Shown piece by piece: positions 1 to 7,282 of a stretch of DNA of 36,701 nucleotides. This stretch comes from an uncultured Eubacteriales bacterium (lineage in GTDB: Bacteria > Bacillota > Clostridia > Oscillospirales > Oscillospiraceae): NCBI GenBank assembly GCA_900546515.1, contig URDG01000025.1, positions 1 through 36,701 on the forward strand, in the 5' to 3' direction. The position numbers and the translations under genes were made by a program. Within the stretch, counting starts at the first letter, position 1. Each line of letters starts with the position of its first letter. The notes beneath the pieces were generated by a model. It saw only the letters and a list, made by a program, of their open reading frames with translations. It had not been told where the DNA came from and did not search any database.

Positions 1-45
1 TTCACCGACAAGAGCGGGAATCTTATTCAGCGTGTAAAGAAATAA
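1..45 (+). CDS. C-terminal end of an upstream gene (partial)
   Basis: The first 45 bases read in one frame as 14 residues followed by TAA at 43-45 (FTDKSGNLIQRVKK). The composition is compatible with coding, and the next gene on the same strand starts 59 bases later. Its identity cannot be told from so little sequence, and it could also be chance. Confidence 0.4.
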   Translation, partial: FTDKSGNLIQRVKK

Positions 46-104
46 TGAAAACAATCTGTTAATCGGAAGATTTTCGCATCCCTGAAGGATATTGGGAGGT
101 AATT

Positions 105-2003
105 ATGAAACAGACGAAGACCAAGCTTCTATGCCTGCTTCTTGCGGCGCTGATGCTGCTCAGTCTCGCCGCCTGCGGCAAGGAGACGGCGGAAGACTCC
201 AATTTGATCAAGCTCGGTGACTATGAGCTTCTCTACAAGGGCGCGTGCATCATGGAGGATTCGGACGGAAATGACGCGATCGTTCTGACGCTGGACTTCA
301 CAAACAACGGCAAGGAATCGGCTTCGTATCTCTGGAGCATTAATGAGACGCTCACGCAGGACGGCGAGGAGCTGGAGGTTGCTACTGTTATCACCGATTA
401 TTCCACCTTTACTGCGGTGATTGACAAACAGTTTGAGGAGGTTGCACCGGGCGAGACGCTTGAAGTTCAAACGGCCTTTGTGCTGAAGGACACGACCCAT
501 CCGGTCAAGGCTACCTTTGAACAGCTGTTAGGCAAGAAAAACGGTACGATTACCATCGATCCGTCTACGCTCAGCCGGGAAGCGTCCGCCGATTCGACGG
601 GCAGCACAGACACCACCCTTCCCGCTCCGACGGGTGATGCGCTGCTTGACTGGTGGAACGGCGCGTGGTATGGCTGGTGGACGATGACCGGCTGCTCGGG
701 CGCTTACGAGAGCATGGCGGGACAGTGGTGGGACGCCTGCGCTGTCATCGACATCGGCTTGGATTATACGGGCACCGTCACGATCTGGGATGAGGACTAC
801 TCGAGAGCGGATCCGATAACGCAGGCGTCGGTCACGCTGAACAGCGCCGGTGCCGGAGAGCACGGTACCGTGATGTCGGAGAGCGGCTACTTCACGAATC
901 TGCCTTTGGAGCATGCCGACTGGATCATCGATCCCGCAATCAACAGCCGTTTCCCCGATGTTGAAAACATGATCTGCATTGAGGGCTGGTACGAAGACGG
1001 CGAGGACGAGTTTTACTACGAGGTTTATCTGCGCCCGTGGGGGCAGCTCTGGGATGACTTTGCTGCCGACTATCCCGACGACATCCCCTATTACTATGAC
1101 GACTGGTATCTCCCGCTTGTGGAGTCCGGCAGCGCCATGCCGGATGTGGTCGGCGGCGAGGCCGCCTCTTCCACCTCCGGCGGAACGGATGCGATGACCC
1201 AGACGCCCACTGCCGCGAACGTATCCGGCGGAGACGGCATCGTAACTGAGGAGCAGGTCCAGAAGGGCTACGTCTGGATGAACGAGGTCAATAATAATAT
1301 TTTTTACGCTACTTACAATGATATCGTTGCCTACTTCGGCGTGGAAGGCCACTTCGTCAAGGAAGAGTACAGCGACCACATGAAGGCAAACTACCGCTAC
1401 TACAAATGGATCTCTGAGGACGACGACTCCCATTTCATCTACGTCAATTTTAAGGAAAACGAGTCGGGCGTTTATACGGTGAGTGCGTACAACACCAGCG
1501 GCTTCTCCGGCACAGAAGCCATAGAAAAGTATCTGGACATCGTGAAGGCCGAGGCCGCCGAGGCGAACAAGGCAGCGTCTGCAAACGCCGAGATGAAGGA
1601 TTTCTCCGCGGAGATAGCCCAGTTTGCGCACGACGATGTTAAGGTCAAGATCATGACGAAGATCCCGGTATCCGGCTGGTCGTTCGATGATAGGGGGCGC
1701 TGCCTTGTGGAAAACGACGATCCCACAGCCTTCGGCGCAGGCGCCATCAGATTCGAGGTAAGAACCAATGTGGAGGACTTCGACTACTACAAGGACGACT
1801 TTGAAAACTATCAGGACATCGACGATCGCGTGATCGGCGGCATCACCTTCAAAGGCCGCACCTACAAGCACATCGGCTACAATTGGATCCAGTATGTCGC
1901 GCAGATCGACGACGGCCGCGCACTGTCCATCGGACTGACGAAATTGGAGTGCGTCCCGGGCACGATGCCCGACATCATTCTCACCAACATGACGTTCCAG
2001 TAA
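105..2003 (+). CDS. Large lipoprotein with a DUF5067-like N-terminal domain
   Basis: This predicted 632-residue protein is secreted and lipid-anchored. A Lys-rich start, a Leu/Ala-rich hydrophobic stretch and the lipobox LSLAAC put the acylated Cys at about residue 24. Residues 33-155 form a beta-rich domain (DYELLYKGACI, LDFTNNGKESASY, VAPGETLEV) resembling DUF5067, a domain of Firmicutes lipoproteins with no established function. A Ser/Thr-rich linker, a Trp-rich middle section and two further acidic sections follow. GGGAGGT at 91-97 supports the ATG at 105. It is first in an operon with a second lipoprotein, a zinc-ribbon membrane protein and a TPM protein, which points to an envelope role. 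The domain name is from memory of the family; the function is unknown. Confidence 0.85.
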   Translation: MKQTKTKLLCLLLAALMLLSLAACGKETAEDSNLIKLGDYELLYKGACIMEDSDGNDAIVLTLDFTNNGKESASYLWSINETLTQDGEELEVATVITDYSTFTAVIDKQFEEVAPGETLEVQTAFVLKDTTHPVKATFEQLLGKKNGTITIDPSTLSREASADSTGSTDTTLPAPTGDALLDWWNGAWYGWWTMTGCSGAYESMAGQWWDACAVIDIGLDYTGTVTIWDEDYSRADPITQASVTLNSAGAGEHGTVMSESGYFTNLPLEHADWIIDPAINSRFPDVENMICIEGWYEDGEDEFYYEVYLRPWGQLWDDFAADYPDDIPYYYDDWYLPLVESGSAMPDVVGGEAASSTSGGTDAMTQTPTAANVSGGDGIVTEEQVQKGYVWMNEVNNNIFYATYNDIVAYFGVEGHFVKEEYSDHMKANYRYYKWISEDDDSHFIYVNFKENESGVYTVSAYNTSGFSGTEAIEKYLDIVKAEAAEANKAASANAEMKDFSAEIAQFAHDDVKVKIMTKIPVSGWSFDDRGRCLVENDDPTAFGAGAIRFEVRTNVEDFDYYKDDFENYQDIDDRVIGGITFKGRTYKHIGYNWIQYVAQIDDGRALSIGLTKLECVPGTMPDIILTNMTFQ

Positions 2004-2039
2004 GGGCAGCGTCCTTCTGAAAATTTGCACGAAAACCGG

Positions 2040-2064
2040 CTCCCGCCCCAATTTGGAGCGGGAG
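2040..2064 (+). other. Intergenic hairpin between the two lipoprotein genes
   Basis: CTCCCGC (2040-2046) pairs with GCGGGAG (2058-2064) around an 11-base loop, and an outer CCGG pair may extend the stem. There is no T-tract, so it is more likely an RNA processing or stability element, or a partial attenuator, than a full terminator. Confidence 0.4.
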
Positions 2065-2099
2065 AATCCGGCTATTTGCGGAGAAACGGAGGGGATGCT

Positions 2100-2930
2100 G
2101 TGAAGCTCAAAGCGTTCCTCATCATGGCAGGTCTGTGGATGGGGCTGTTCGGTCTGACCGCCTGCGGCGGCGCTGACGTGCGCACCTATCAGTACCCGGA
2201 GACAGCGGTTCTTTTTGACGACTTCCAGATCAAAAAAACCGTTTACAGCCCGGGGGTCATGAAGCTCTATTACCGCGGCGGGCAGTTCAAGGACACGCCA
2301 ATCCGCTGCTACGACGCGAATTTTGAAGATCTGGGAGATCAGTTTGAATATTCCTTTCAAAATGGCGTTCTGACAGTTCAGGCGGATTTTGCAGAACAAA
2401 TCAGCGGGCTCACGATCGAGGATAAAGACCACGATACGGTCTATCATCTGCGCTATCTGGACTCTCCGCAGTTTGCGTGGCTGGCAGATACGTTCTGGCT
2501 GGACTACGGTATGATGACGATGGGCAACGAAGCGCGGTATTACAGCGATGCGGAGCGGCAGGCGCAGGCAGAGCGGGAGCTCACCGAGCATGAGCAGACA
2601 CGCGATGTTTTTGCGCTGCTCGAGGGCACGTGGATCTCCGAGGATGGTCTGCAAAAATATGTGTTTTCCACGGACGCAGACGGGAGCGAGTTGCGTGCGG
2701 CGGAGCTGTGGTTCGACGAAACGGAGCAGAAATGGAATGGCTGGGAGCTGTGCGTCGAGTCCGCGTTTCAGACGCCATATTTCGGCGGAGAATACAGTGA
2801 GGACGTGGCGGAGCACCTGCAGGAGATCGTGCTGGGAAACAGCGATCATGCGGCGGCGGATCTGCACGTCCTGTACGATACGCAAAACGAGGTCATATTG
2901 GGCAGTGGGCTGACTTACCACAGAGAGTAG
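2100..2930 (+). CDS. Second small lipoprotein of the operon, function unknown
   Basis: The reading frame is open from 2025, but the supported start is GTG at 2100. It has GGAGGGG at 2088-2094 in front, and the following residues form a clean signal peptide ending in the lipobox GLTAC with the lipid-bearing Cys near residue 22. An upstream ATG at 2025 would bury this signal. The mature protein of about 255 residues is acidic and mixed alpha/beta. A beta-rich first half (FDDFQIKKTVYSPG onward) precedes a Glu/Gln-rich helical segment and a second small fold. I do not recognise a family. It lies downstream of the larger lipoprotein with no terminator between, so the two are probably co-expressed and surface-exposed. 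Confidence 0.75.
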   Translation: MKLKAFLIMAGLWMGLFGLTACGGADVRTYQYPETAVLFDDFQIKKTVYSPGVMKLYYRGGQFKDTPIRCYDANFEDLGDQFEYSFQNGVLTVQADFAEQISGLTIEDKDHDTVYHLRYLDSPQFAWLADTFWLDYGMMTMGNEARYYSDAERQAQAERELTEHEQTRDVFALLEGTWISEDGLQKYVFSTDADGSELRAAELWFDETEQKWNGWELCVESAFQTPYFGGEYSEDVAEHLQEIVLGNSDHAAADLHVLYDTQNEVILGSGLTYHRE

Positions 2931-2975
2931 GACTACAGTGCCGTCAGGCACCGGCACAGGAAACGAGGAAAGAAC

Positions 2976-4136
2976 ATGTCAACACAAATCACAAATTATC
3001 AATGTCCCGCCTGTACGGGACCGCTCCATTTTGTAGGAGAATCCGGCAGGCTGGAGTGCGATTACTGCGGCTCAAGCTTCAATATCGCAGAAATTGAAGC
3101 GTTCTACGCGGAAAAAGAAGCGAAAGCGGCGGAAACGGCGCAGAAGCAGGAAGAAACAGAAGCGGCTCAAAAATCTGCCGAAGCGGAAGAACAACAGACT
3201 GCCGCAGAAGGCTCTGACTGGGATGCCTCCGGTCTGAGCGAGGACTGGGGCGCGGACGCGGCCGACATGAAGGCCTACTGCTGCCCATCGTGCGGCGCGG
3301 AACTGCTCTGCGACGCAACGACTGCAGCCACGTCCTGTCCGTACTGCGGAAATCCATCGGTGATTCCGGGGCAGTTCACCGGTATTTTGAAGCCCGACTT
3401 TGTGCTCCCCTTCAAGCTGAACAAGGAGGACGCCATCAAGGCGCTGAAGAAGCACTATCTCAAAAAGCCCCTACTGCCGTCGACCTTCTCCAAAGCTAAC
3501 CATCTGGAGGAGATCAAAGGTGTGTATGTACCTTTCTGGATGTACGACGGCGAGGCCAGCGGAAGTGCGCAATTCCATGCTACGCAGGTACATACCTACA
3601 CCTCAGGAGATTATGAGATCACGGAGACAAGCCACTATGATGTGCGACGCGCAGGCTCCATTGCCTTTGAAAAGATCCCGGTGGACGCGTCGAGCAAAAT
3701 GCCGGACGATTATATGGACTCCATCGAACCGTATGATTACGCGGAGCTCAAGCCATTTTCCACAGCGTATCTGCCCGGATTTATGGCAGATAAATATGAT
3801 GTCAGCGTCGAAGACAGCCGGGAACGGGCGGACACGCGCTGCGCGGGCTCGCTGCTGAGCGCACTGGAACGCACGGTTTCGGGCTACACCAGTTGCAATG
3901 AAACGAGCCGGGATATCCACTTGAAGCGCGGCAAGGTGCATTACGCGCTGCTACCCGTCTGGATTCTGAACACAAGGTGGGAGGGAAAAGATTTCCTCTT
4001 TGCCATGAACGGTCAGACCGGCAAGCTTGTCGGCAACCTTCCGGTCAGCACGAAACGGGTAATTGGCCTGTTTGCGGCAATCGCGGCACCTCTTATCGCC
4101 ATCAGTGTGACTGCGCTGCTGCTTTTGGTGCGCTAG
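2976..4136 (+). CDS. Double zinc-ribbon protein with C-terminal membrane anchor
   Basis: This 386-residue protein has two zinc ribbons: C10-x2-C13 with C28-x2-C31, and C103-x2-C106 with C121-x2-C124. They are joined by an Ala/Glu/Lys-rich, probably helical, linker (41-80). A conserved globular region (130-350) follows, and a single membrane helix near 360-384 ends the chain, which places the bulk in the cytoplasm (tail-anchored). Automatic annotation often calls such proteins TFIIB-type zinc ribbon or PriA-like because of the ribbons; nothing here indicates a helicase. The TPM-protein gene starts 13 bases after its stop, and this pairing of zinc-ribbon membrane protein with TPM protein recurs in Firmicutes. 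A role in membrane or envelope quality control is a guess from context. Confidence 0.8.
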   Translation: MSTQITNYQCPACTGPLHFVGESGRLECDYCGSSFNIAEIEAFYAEKEAKAAETAQKQEETEAAQKSAEAEEQQTAAEGSDWDASGLSEDWGADAADMKAYCCPSCGAELLCDATTAATSCPYCGNPSVIPGQFTGILKPDFVLPFKLNKEDAIKALKKHYLKKPLLPSTFSKANHLEEIKGVYVPFWMYDGEASGSAQFHATQVHTYTSGDYEITETSHYDVRRAGSIAFEKIPVDASSKMPDDYMDSIEPYDYAELKPFSTAYLPGFMADKYDVSVEDSRERADTRCAGSLLSALERTVSGYTSCNETSRDIHLKRGKVHYALLPVWILNTRWEGKDFLFAMNGQTGKLVGNLPVSTKRVIGLFAAIAAPLIAISVTALLLLVR

Positions 4137-4149
4137 GGAGGGCTGAGAT

Positions 4150-4941
4150 ATGAAAAAAAGAATATGCAGCCTCCTGCTGGTGCTTCTGTTCTGCCTTGTG
4201 CTCTGCGTGAGCGCAGCCGCGGCTGAGCAGACAGGTGCACAGCTTTCTTATGTGACGGACGCGGCCGGACTTCTCAGCGAAAACGAAACTATGCTGCTGG
4301 AAAAGATGGCGGAAAGCGTATCCAAAAAGTATGGTGTCGGCGTTTACATCGTAACCGTGGAGGACTATCGGGACTTCCATTCTGAAGGCGTCTATAAGGC
4401 GACCTACACCATCTACCATGAATACACCATGGGCGAAGGACCGAACCGCGACGGGATCATGCTCCTGCTCAGCATGGATGACCGCGATTGGGCGATGTTC
4501 TGCTACGGCTCGCGCTGCGAGTATACGTTCAACAGCTATGGTCAGCAGAAGCTGGAAAAGGTCTTCCTCGATAATTTCGGCGAGAACGACTGGTACGGCG
4601 GCTTTGAGGATTACGTCAAAGAATGCAACGTCTATCTGGAAAAGGCTTCCGCAGGAAAGCCCGTCCGGGCAAGCTTGTTCTATCCGCTCCTTATCGTGAT
4701 CGGTCTTTCCCTGCTGGCAGCAGCCGTGGTCGTCGCCGTGATATGGCAGAAAATGGATACTGTATCAGAAAAAGCAACCGCGAACGCCTACGTCTCCGCG
4801 GGACTCCGGCTTACGGAGCAAACAGATCATTTCACCCATAAGACGACCTCCAGCCGGAAGATCGAGCGCAGCTCTTCCAGCAGCGGAAGCAGTCACAGCG
4901 AATCCGGCGGCGGCGGTTCCGGCCGAAGTGGGAAATTCTGA
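4150..4941 (+). CDS. TPM-domain membrane protein (YgcG/TPM_phosphatase family)
   Basis: This 263-residue protein has a signal peptide (1-25, ending in an Ala-rich site), an extracytoplasmic TPM domain (about 33-155), a membrane helix (about 176-198) and a low-complexity Ser/Gly tail (235-263). TPM features are the opening VTDAAGLLSENE, the central strand YGVGVYIVTVEDY and the DGIMLLLSMDDRD strand. Family members include plant TLP18.3/Psb32 and bacterial YgcG; phosphatase activity has been claimed for some, but the bacterial role is unsettled. The Ser/Gly-rich end with alternating SSSSGSS and GGGGSG is typical of YgcG-like proteins, which normally carry such a tail after the helix. The start at 4150 is supported by GGGAGGG at 4136-4142. 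Confidence 0.85.
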   Translation: MKKRICSLLLVLLFCLVLCVSAAAAEQTGAQLSYVTDAAGLLSENETMLLEKMAESVSKKYGVGVYIVTVEDYRDFHSEGVYKATYTIYHEYTMGEGPNRDGIMLLLSMDDRDWAMFCYGSRCEYTFNSYGQQKLEKVFLDNFGENDWYGGFEDYVKECNVYLEKASAGKPVRASLFYPLLIVIGLSLLAAAVVVAVIWQKMDTVSEKATANAYVSAGLRLTEQTDHFTHKTTSSRKIERSSSSSGSSHSESGGGGSGRSGKF

Positions 4942-4946
4942 AAGGA

Positions 4947-5298
4947 ATGGCTATGAAAATGACACCCAGACGAATGTTCGCACTATTGATGGCGCTGGTT
5001 CTGCTATTGTCACTCCGTGCCTGTGCGCAGAAAATGCAAACGGAGCATGACGAACCAAAAATGAATACTGCCGGAAAAAAACTCCAGAAAAGCAACAGGA
5101 AGAAGCTGTATTGCAGAGCGACGGGAACGATTTTGCATTCTTGCCATGACGGATACTGCTCCCTTAAGAACCGCAGAAGTCCAAAAGGTACAGCGGCAGC
5201 TTGACAAGAAGCGGTCCAAATATGAACAGCTTCAGATGCACAAGAGAATAGCGGCTGCTGAGCCGGACGGTATTTCGGATACGGAGGGCCGGGTGTAG
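4947..5298 (+). pseudogene. Frameshifted small lipoprotein gene
   Basis: An ATG at 4947 opens a hydrophobic signal (LMALVLLLSL) ending in RAC, a possible lipobox. Coding character then hops between frames. After a run of seven A (5075-5081) the sensible sequence moves to another frame (TPEKQQEEAVLQSDGNDFAF) and stops at TGA 5147-5149. That stop overlaps ATG 5146-5148 of a third frame, which runs 50 residues (AEVQKVQRQLDKKRSKYEQL, coiled-coil-like) to TAG 5296-5298. The simplest reading is a lipoprotein with a Gln/Lys-rich helical tail broken by two indels. Alternatives are -1 slippage at A-AAA-AAA or a sequencing error. It starts 5 bases after the TPM gene and ends just before the operon terminator, so it was the last gene of that operon. 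Confidence 0.6.
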
Positions 5299-5306
5299 CA
5301 GCGGTA

Positions 5307-5352
5307 ATAAACGGCGGACAAGCATGATAAGCTTATCCGCCGTTTATTTTTT
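5307..5352 (+). terminator. Rho-independent terminator of the envelope operon
   Basis: A perfect 12-base stem, ATAAACGGCGGA (5307-5318) with TCCGCCGTTTAT (5336-5347), is followed by a run of T to 5352. It closes the plus-strand operon. Confidence 0.9.
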
Positions 5353-5698
5353 GAAGTGCCGGTCATGTATAACGTACTACATCAGTATGCGCAGAGCATC
5401 ATTGTAGTTAGATGCTTCTAACTGAATTGCACTTAAAAAGCCGCCGGCGGCAGCTTTTACCCGGCTTATCTGACCGGAACATTTTCGCAGTCATATTTTA
5501 GCATCAGTGCCGTTTATTTGCAAGACGGTGTTTGAGCCTTGTTTTCGACACGCAGGCGCTGAACCTCCGCGGGCAGATCTTCTGCCACTTTGGACAGCTG
5601 CTTTGGAATAGTTCAGCACCTCACTTGTCAGACATTTAATATCATCTATCTAACAAATGAGGCGCTGTTCACAATTTTATTGAATTCTCTTTTCCTTG
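5353..5698. other. Gene-poor spacer holding a small hairpin and one repeat copy
   Basis: No credible gene was found here on either strand. It holds a 7-base stem/4-base loop (AGTTAGA 5406-5412 with TCTAACT 5417-5423), the first copy of the 112-bp repeat (5440-5551), and an AT-rich stretch of unknown role from 5552 to the end of the next gene. Short in-frame pieces read on the minus strand through the repeat are too brief to call. Confidence 0.5.
5440..5551. repeat. 112-bp repeat, copy 1
   Basis: This 112-base segment is repeated in direct orientation at 6451-6562. By eye, seven positions differ, giving about 94% identity. It opens with the palindrome GCCGCCGGCGGC and ends in TTTTCGACAC. Flanking bases differ outside these limits. 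I recognise no known element. Confidence 0.85.
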
Positions 5699-6379
5699 TC
5701 AATTGACGCTTACACAATCCCGGTAACGGTACTCGGTAGTGGTATTATAATTTTCACTTTCAATGAACCAGACTTTGTTGTCGTCGCCGAAATTATATGC
5801 AGTGGAAGAGCTCATTTGGTAGCCCTGATAATTTTCCCCATTGTATGTGATGCTGACCCACGAACCATTTCCAGCGTACTGTGTTGCATGATAAAATTGC
5901 TCGGCAGATACATATCTTGTGAGGTGCTTTTCCCCATAGGACTCTCTGGCGCCGTATAAGTTATATTCGCCGCCTATGCTGTAATCTCTGAACATACGAT
6001 AGTAAGGGTCTTTTGCTTGCTGTGTGCCATAGTGAACCATATTATAGCCCGCGACGGTCTTGTTGGTGCGTGTTTCGACCTCTCTCGTTGACGAACTTGT
6101 AACCGGATTTGAACTCCAATCGCTCCAATCGCTCCATTCAGTCAACATGTATTCATGCTCCGGAGCCGCGTTGGAAAGCGAAGCCGGCTTGACAATACGA
6201 GATACAGCAAACGCGATGGCAATGGCAATCGACAAGACGCCAATGGCAAAAAGAAATTTTTCTGTATTGTCTCCCTTGGTCTTGGTCTTGGGTTTACGGT
6301 AGTCCCTGATATTACCGCATTTCATGCAAAAAGTATAATTATTGCCGTTTTCCGTTCCGCACAAATCACATCTCCACAT
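5699..6379 (-). CDS. Zinc-ribbon membrane protein with WSDWSDWS/TSR-like region
   Basis: This 226-residue protein has an N-terminal zinc ribbon (C4-x2-C7, C18-x2-C21), a basic linker, one membrane helix (about 42-60) and an extracytoplasmic domain. The domain begins EWSDWSDWSSNPVTSSSTRE and continues REVETRT, then a Tyr/Asn-rich section ending EYRYRD. The spaced Trp followed by alternating Arg resembles the Trp/Arg ladder of thrombospondin type 1 repeats, but without the usual Cys. Similar W-x-x-W plus ETRT/YRYRD proteins occur in Clostridia; I know of no assigned function. GAGGAAAAG in front of the ATG supports the start. The gene is more AT-rich than its neighbours and is bracketed by the two 112-bp repeats, hinting at acquisition as a unit. 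Confidence 0.75.
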   Translation of the reverse strand: MWRCDLCGTENGNNYTFCMKCGNIRDYRKPKTKTKGDNTEKFLFAIGVLSIAIAIAFAVSRIVKPASLSNAAPEHEYMLTEWSDWSDWSSNPVTSSSTREVETRTNKTVAGYNMVHYGTQQAKDPYYRMFRDYSIGGEYNLYGARESYGEKHLTRYVSAEQFYHATQYAGNGSWVSITYNGENYQGYQMSSSTAYNFGDDNKVWFIESENYNTTTEYRYRDCVSVN

Positions 6380-6450
6380 TCTCTTTTCCTCGCTTTAATT
6401 ATGTATTTTTAATGCCATGTTTTTTTACTATATCCCAAGGTGATGGGTTT

Positions 6451-6562
6451 GCCGCCGGCGGCAGCTTTTACCCGGCTTATCTGACTGGAACATTTTCACA
6501 ACCATATTGTAGCATCAGTGCCGTTTATTTGCAAGACGGTATTCGAGCCTTGTTTTCGACAC
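6451..6562. repeat. 112-bp repeat, copy 2
   Basis: This is the second direct copy of the 112-base repeat (first copy 5440-5551), with the same length and ends and seven substitutions by eye. The pair encloses the zinc-ribbon/WSDWSDWS gene. Confidence 0.85.
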
Positions 6563-6571
6563 TGCGGGTAA

Positions 6572-6603
6572 TGAAAAAGGAGCGGTCAGATATTGGCCGC
6601 TCC
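6572..6603 (-). terminator. Terminator after the ABC-transporter remnant
   Basis: GGAGCGG (6579-6585) pairs with CCGCTCC (6597-6603). Reading the minus strand, the stem is followed by five T (complement of 6574-6578), and the TGA of the ABC remnant lies 28 bases before it. A T-rich stretch on the other side (6608-6616) could also make it work on the plus strand. Confidence 0.7.
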
Positions 6604-6631
6604 CTGATTATTTTTTGCACCGGTACGGCAC

Positions 6632-7170
6632 TCAGCCGCCGGTAACATCGTAAACGCGGGGAATCAGCTGCGCCGCCGTGGATTTGCCGCTTCCGGAAGC
6701 TCCGACCAGCGCGACCGTCTTTCCCTCCGGGATCTCAAAGCTGACATGATCCAGCGCCTTTTCAGCCGCGCCGGGATAGCTGAAGCATACGTCCTCAAAG
6801 CTCACGGAGGCGTCCTTCGGCTGCCGGGGGGCTCCGGCTCGGGAAGCGGCTGCTCGTTCAGTATTCCCTCAATGCGCTTCACCGCGCTTTTCGCGGCCAT
6901 GAGCTGCTCGCCTGCAAACATCACACGGCTCATCATCGTCGTGCAGACAGGCGTGAAGAGGCTGTAGAACAGGAAGTCCAGCAGCACATCCTGATAAGCC
7001 GCCTGACCGCTCAGGCCGGAGAGGATCATACAGGCCGCGGGGCTCTCTGTCTGCTCCGCTGCGGCGGGCGTCCCGGTAACGGCGGGAGCTGCCGTACTTC
7101 CGCAGCCTGTAAGCATGGAGAGCGCCAGCACAAGCGCCAAAAACAGGCTTACTATTTTTCTCTGTTTCAT
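6632..7170 (-). pseudogene. Lipoprotein signal fused to broken ABC permease/ATPase remnant
   Basis: The minus strand starts at 7170 (AGGAGG at 7179-7184) with a lipoprotein signal ending LSMLTGC and a Thr/Ala/Pro-rich stretch typical of a substrate-binding lipoprotein (residues 1-47). Without a break it turns into the last part of an ABC exporter-type membrane domain (about 50-112: FYSLFTPVCTTMMS, AAKSAVKRIEGIL). At a run of six G (6826-6831) the frame is lost. One base over, it continues as the start of the ATPase domain (ASVSFEDVCFSYPG, Walker A GASGSGKST) and stops at TGA 6632-6634 after YDVTGG, without signature motif or Walker B. So it is an internal-deletion fusion, truncated and frameshifted. 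The neighbouring AraC-type gene and a binding-protein-like signal recall Firmicutes iron-chelate uptake loci; that link is inference. Confidence 0.75.
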
Positions 7171-7187
7171 TATGTATCCTCCTGATA

Positions 7188-7229
7188 AATAAGTACCACA
7201 GTTAAACGTATTTAACTGTGGTACTTATT
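7188..7229. promoter_or_regulatory. Perfect 19-bp inverted repeat at a promoter
   Basis: The arms 7188-7206 and 7211-7229 are perfect complements around a 4-base spacer (CGTA). The right arm overlaps the -10 box of the minus-strand promoter, and the left arm ends just before the Shine-Dalgarno sequence of the lipoprotein/ABC remnant. It is either an operator for a repressor or, as RNA, a strong hairpin occupying the whole leader. It has no T-tract. Confidence 0.7.
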
Positions 7230-7255
7230 CTAAAAGACAGCATGTATAATTGCAA
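7227..7255 (-). promoter_or_regulatory. Sigma-A type promoter of the lipoprotein/ABC remnant
   Basis: On the minus strand TTGCAA (7255-7250) and TAGAAT (7232-7227) are 17 bases apart. The start site would fall inside the left half of the 19-bp inverted repeat as read on this strand, so the dyad is well placed for repression. Confidence 0.6.
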
Positions 7256-7282
7256 TGACTGAGCGGACGGTTTTCTATCCGT

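Noticed and set aside
528..2957. 809-codon open frame on the minus strand opposite the two lipoprotein genes
   Set aside because: It has no recognisable domain or fitting ribosome site. It mirrors the codon pattern of the plus-strand genes, which have signal peptides, lipoboxes and good ribosome sites.
5353..6650. Insertion sequence or transposon
   Set aside because: The repeats are direct and 112 bp long with no transposase or terminal inverted repeats, so no mobile element can be named.
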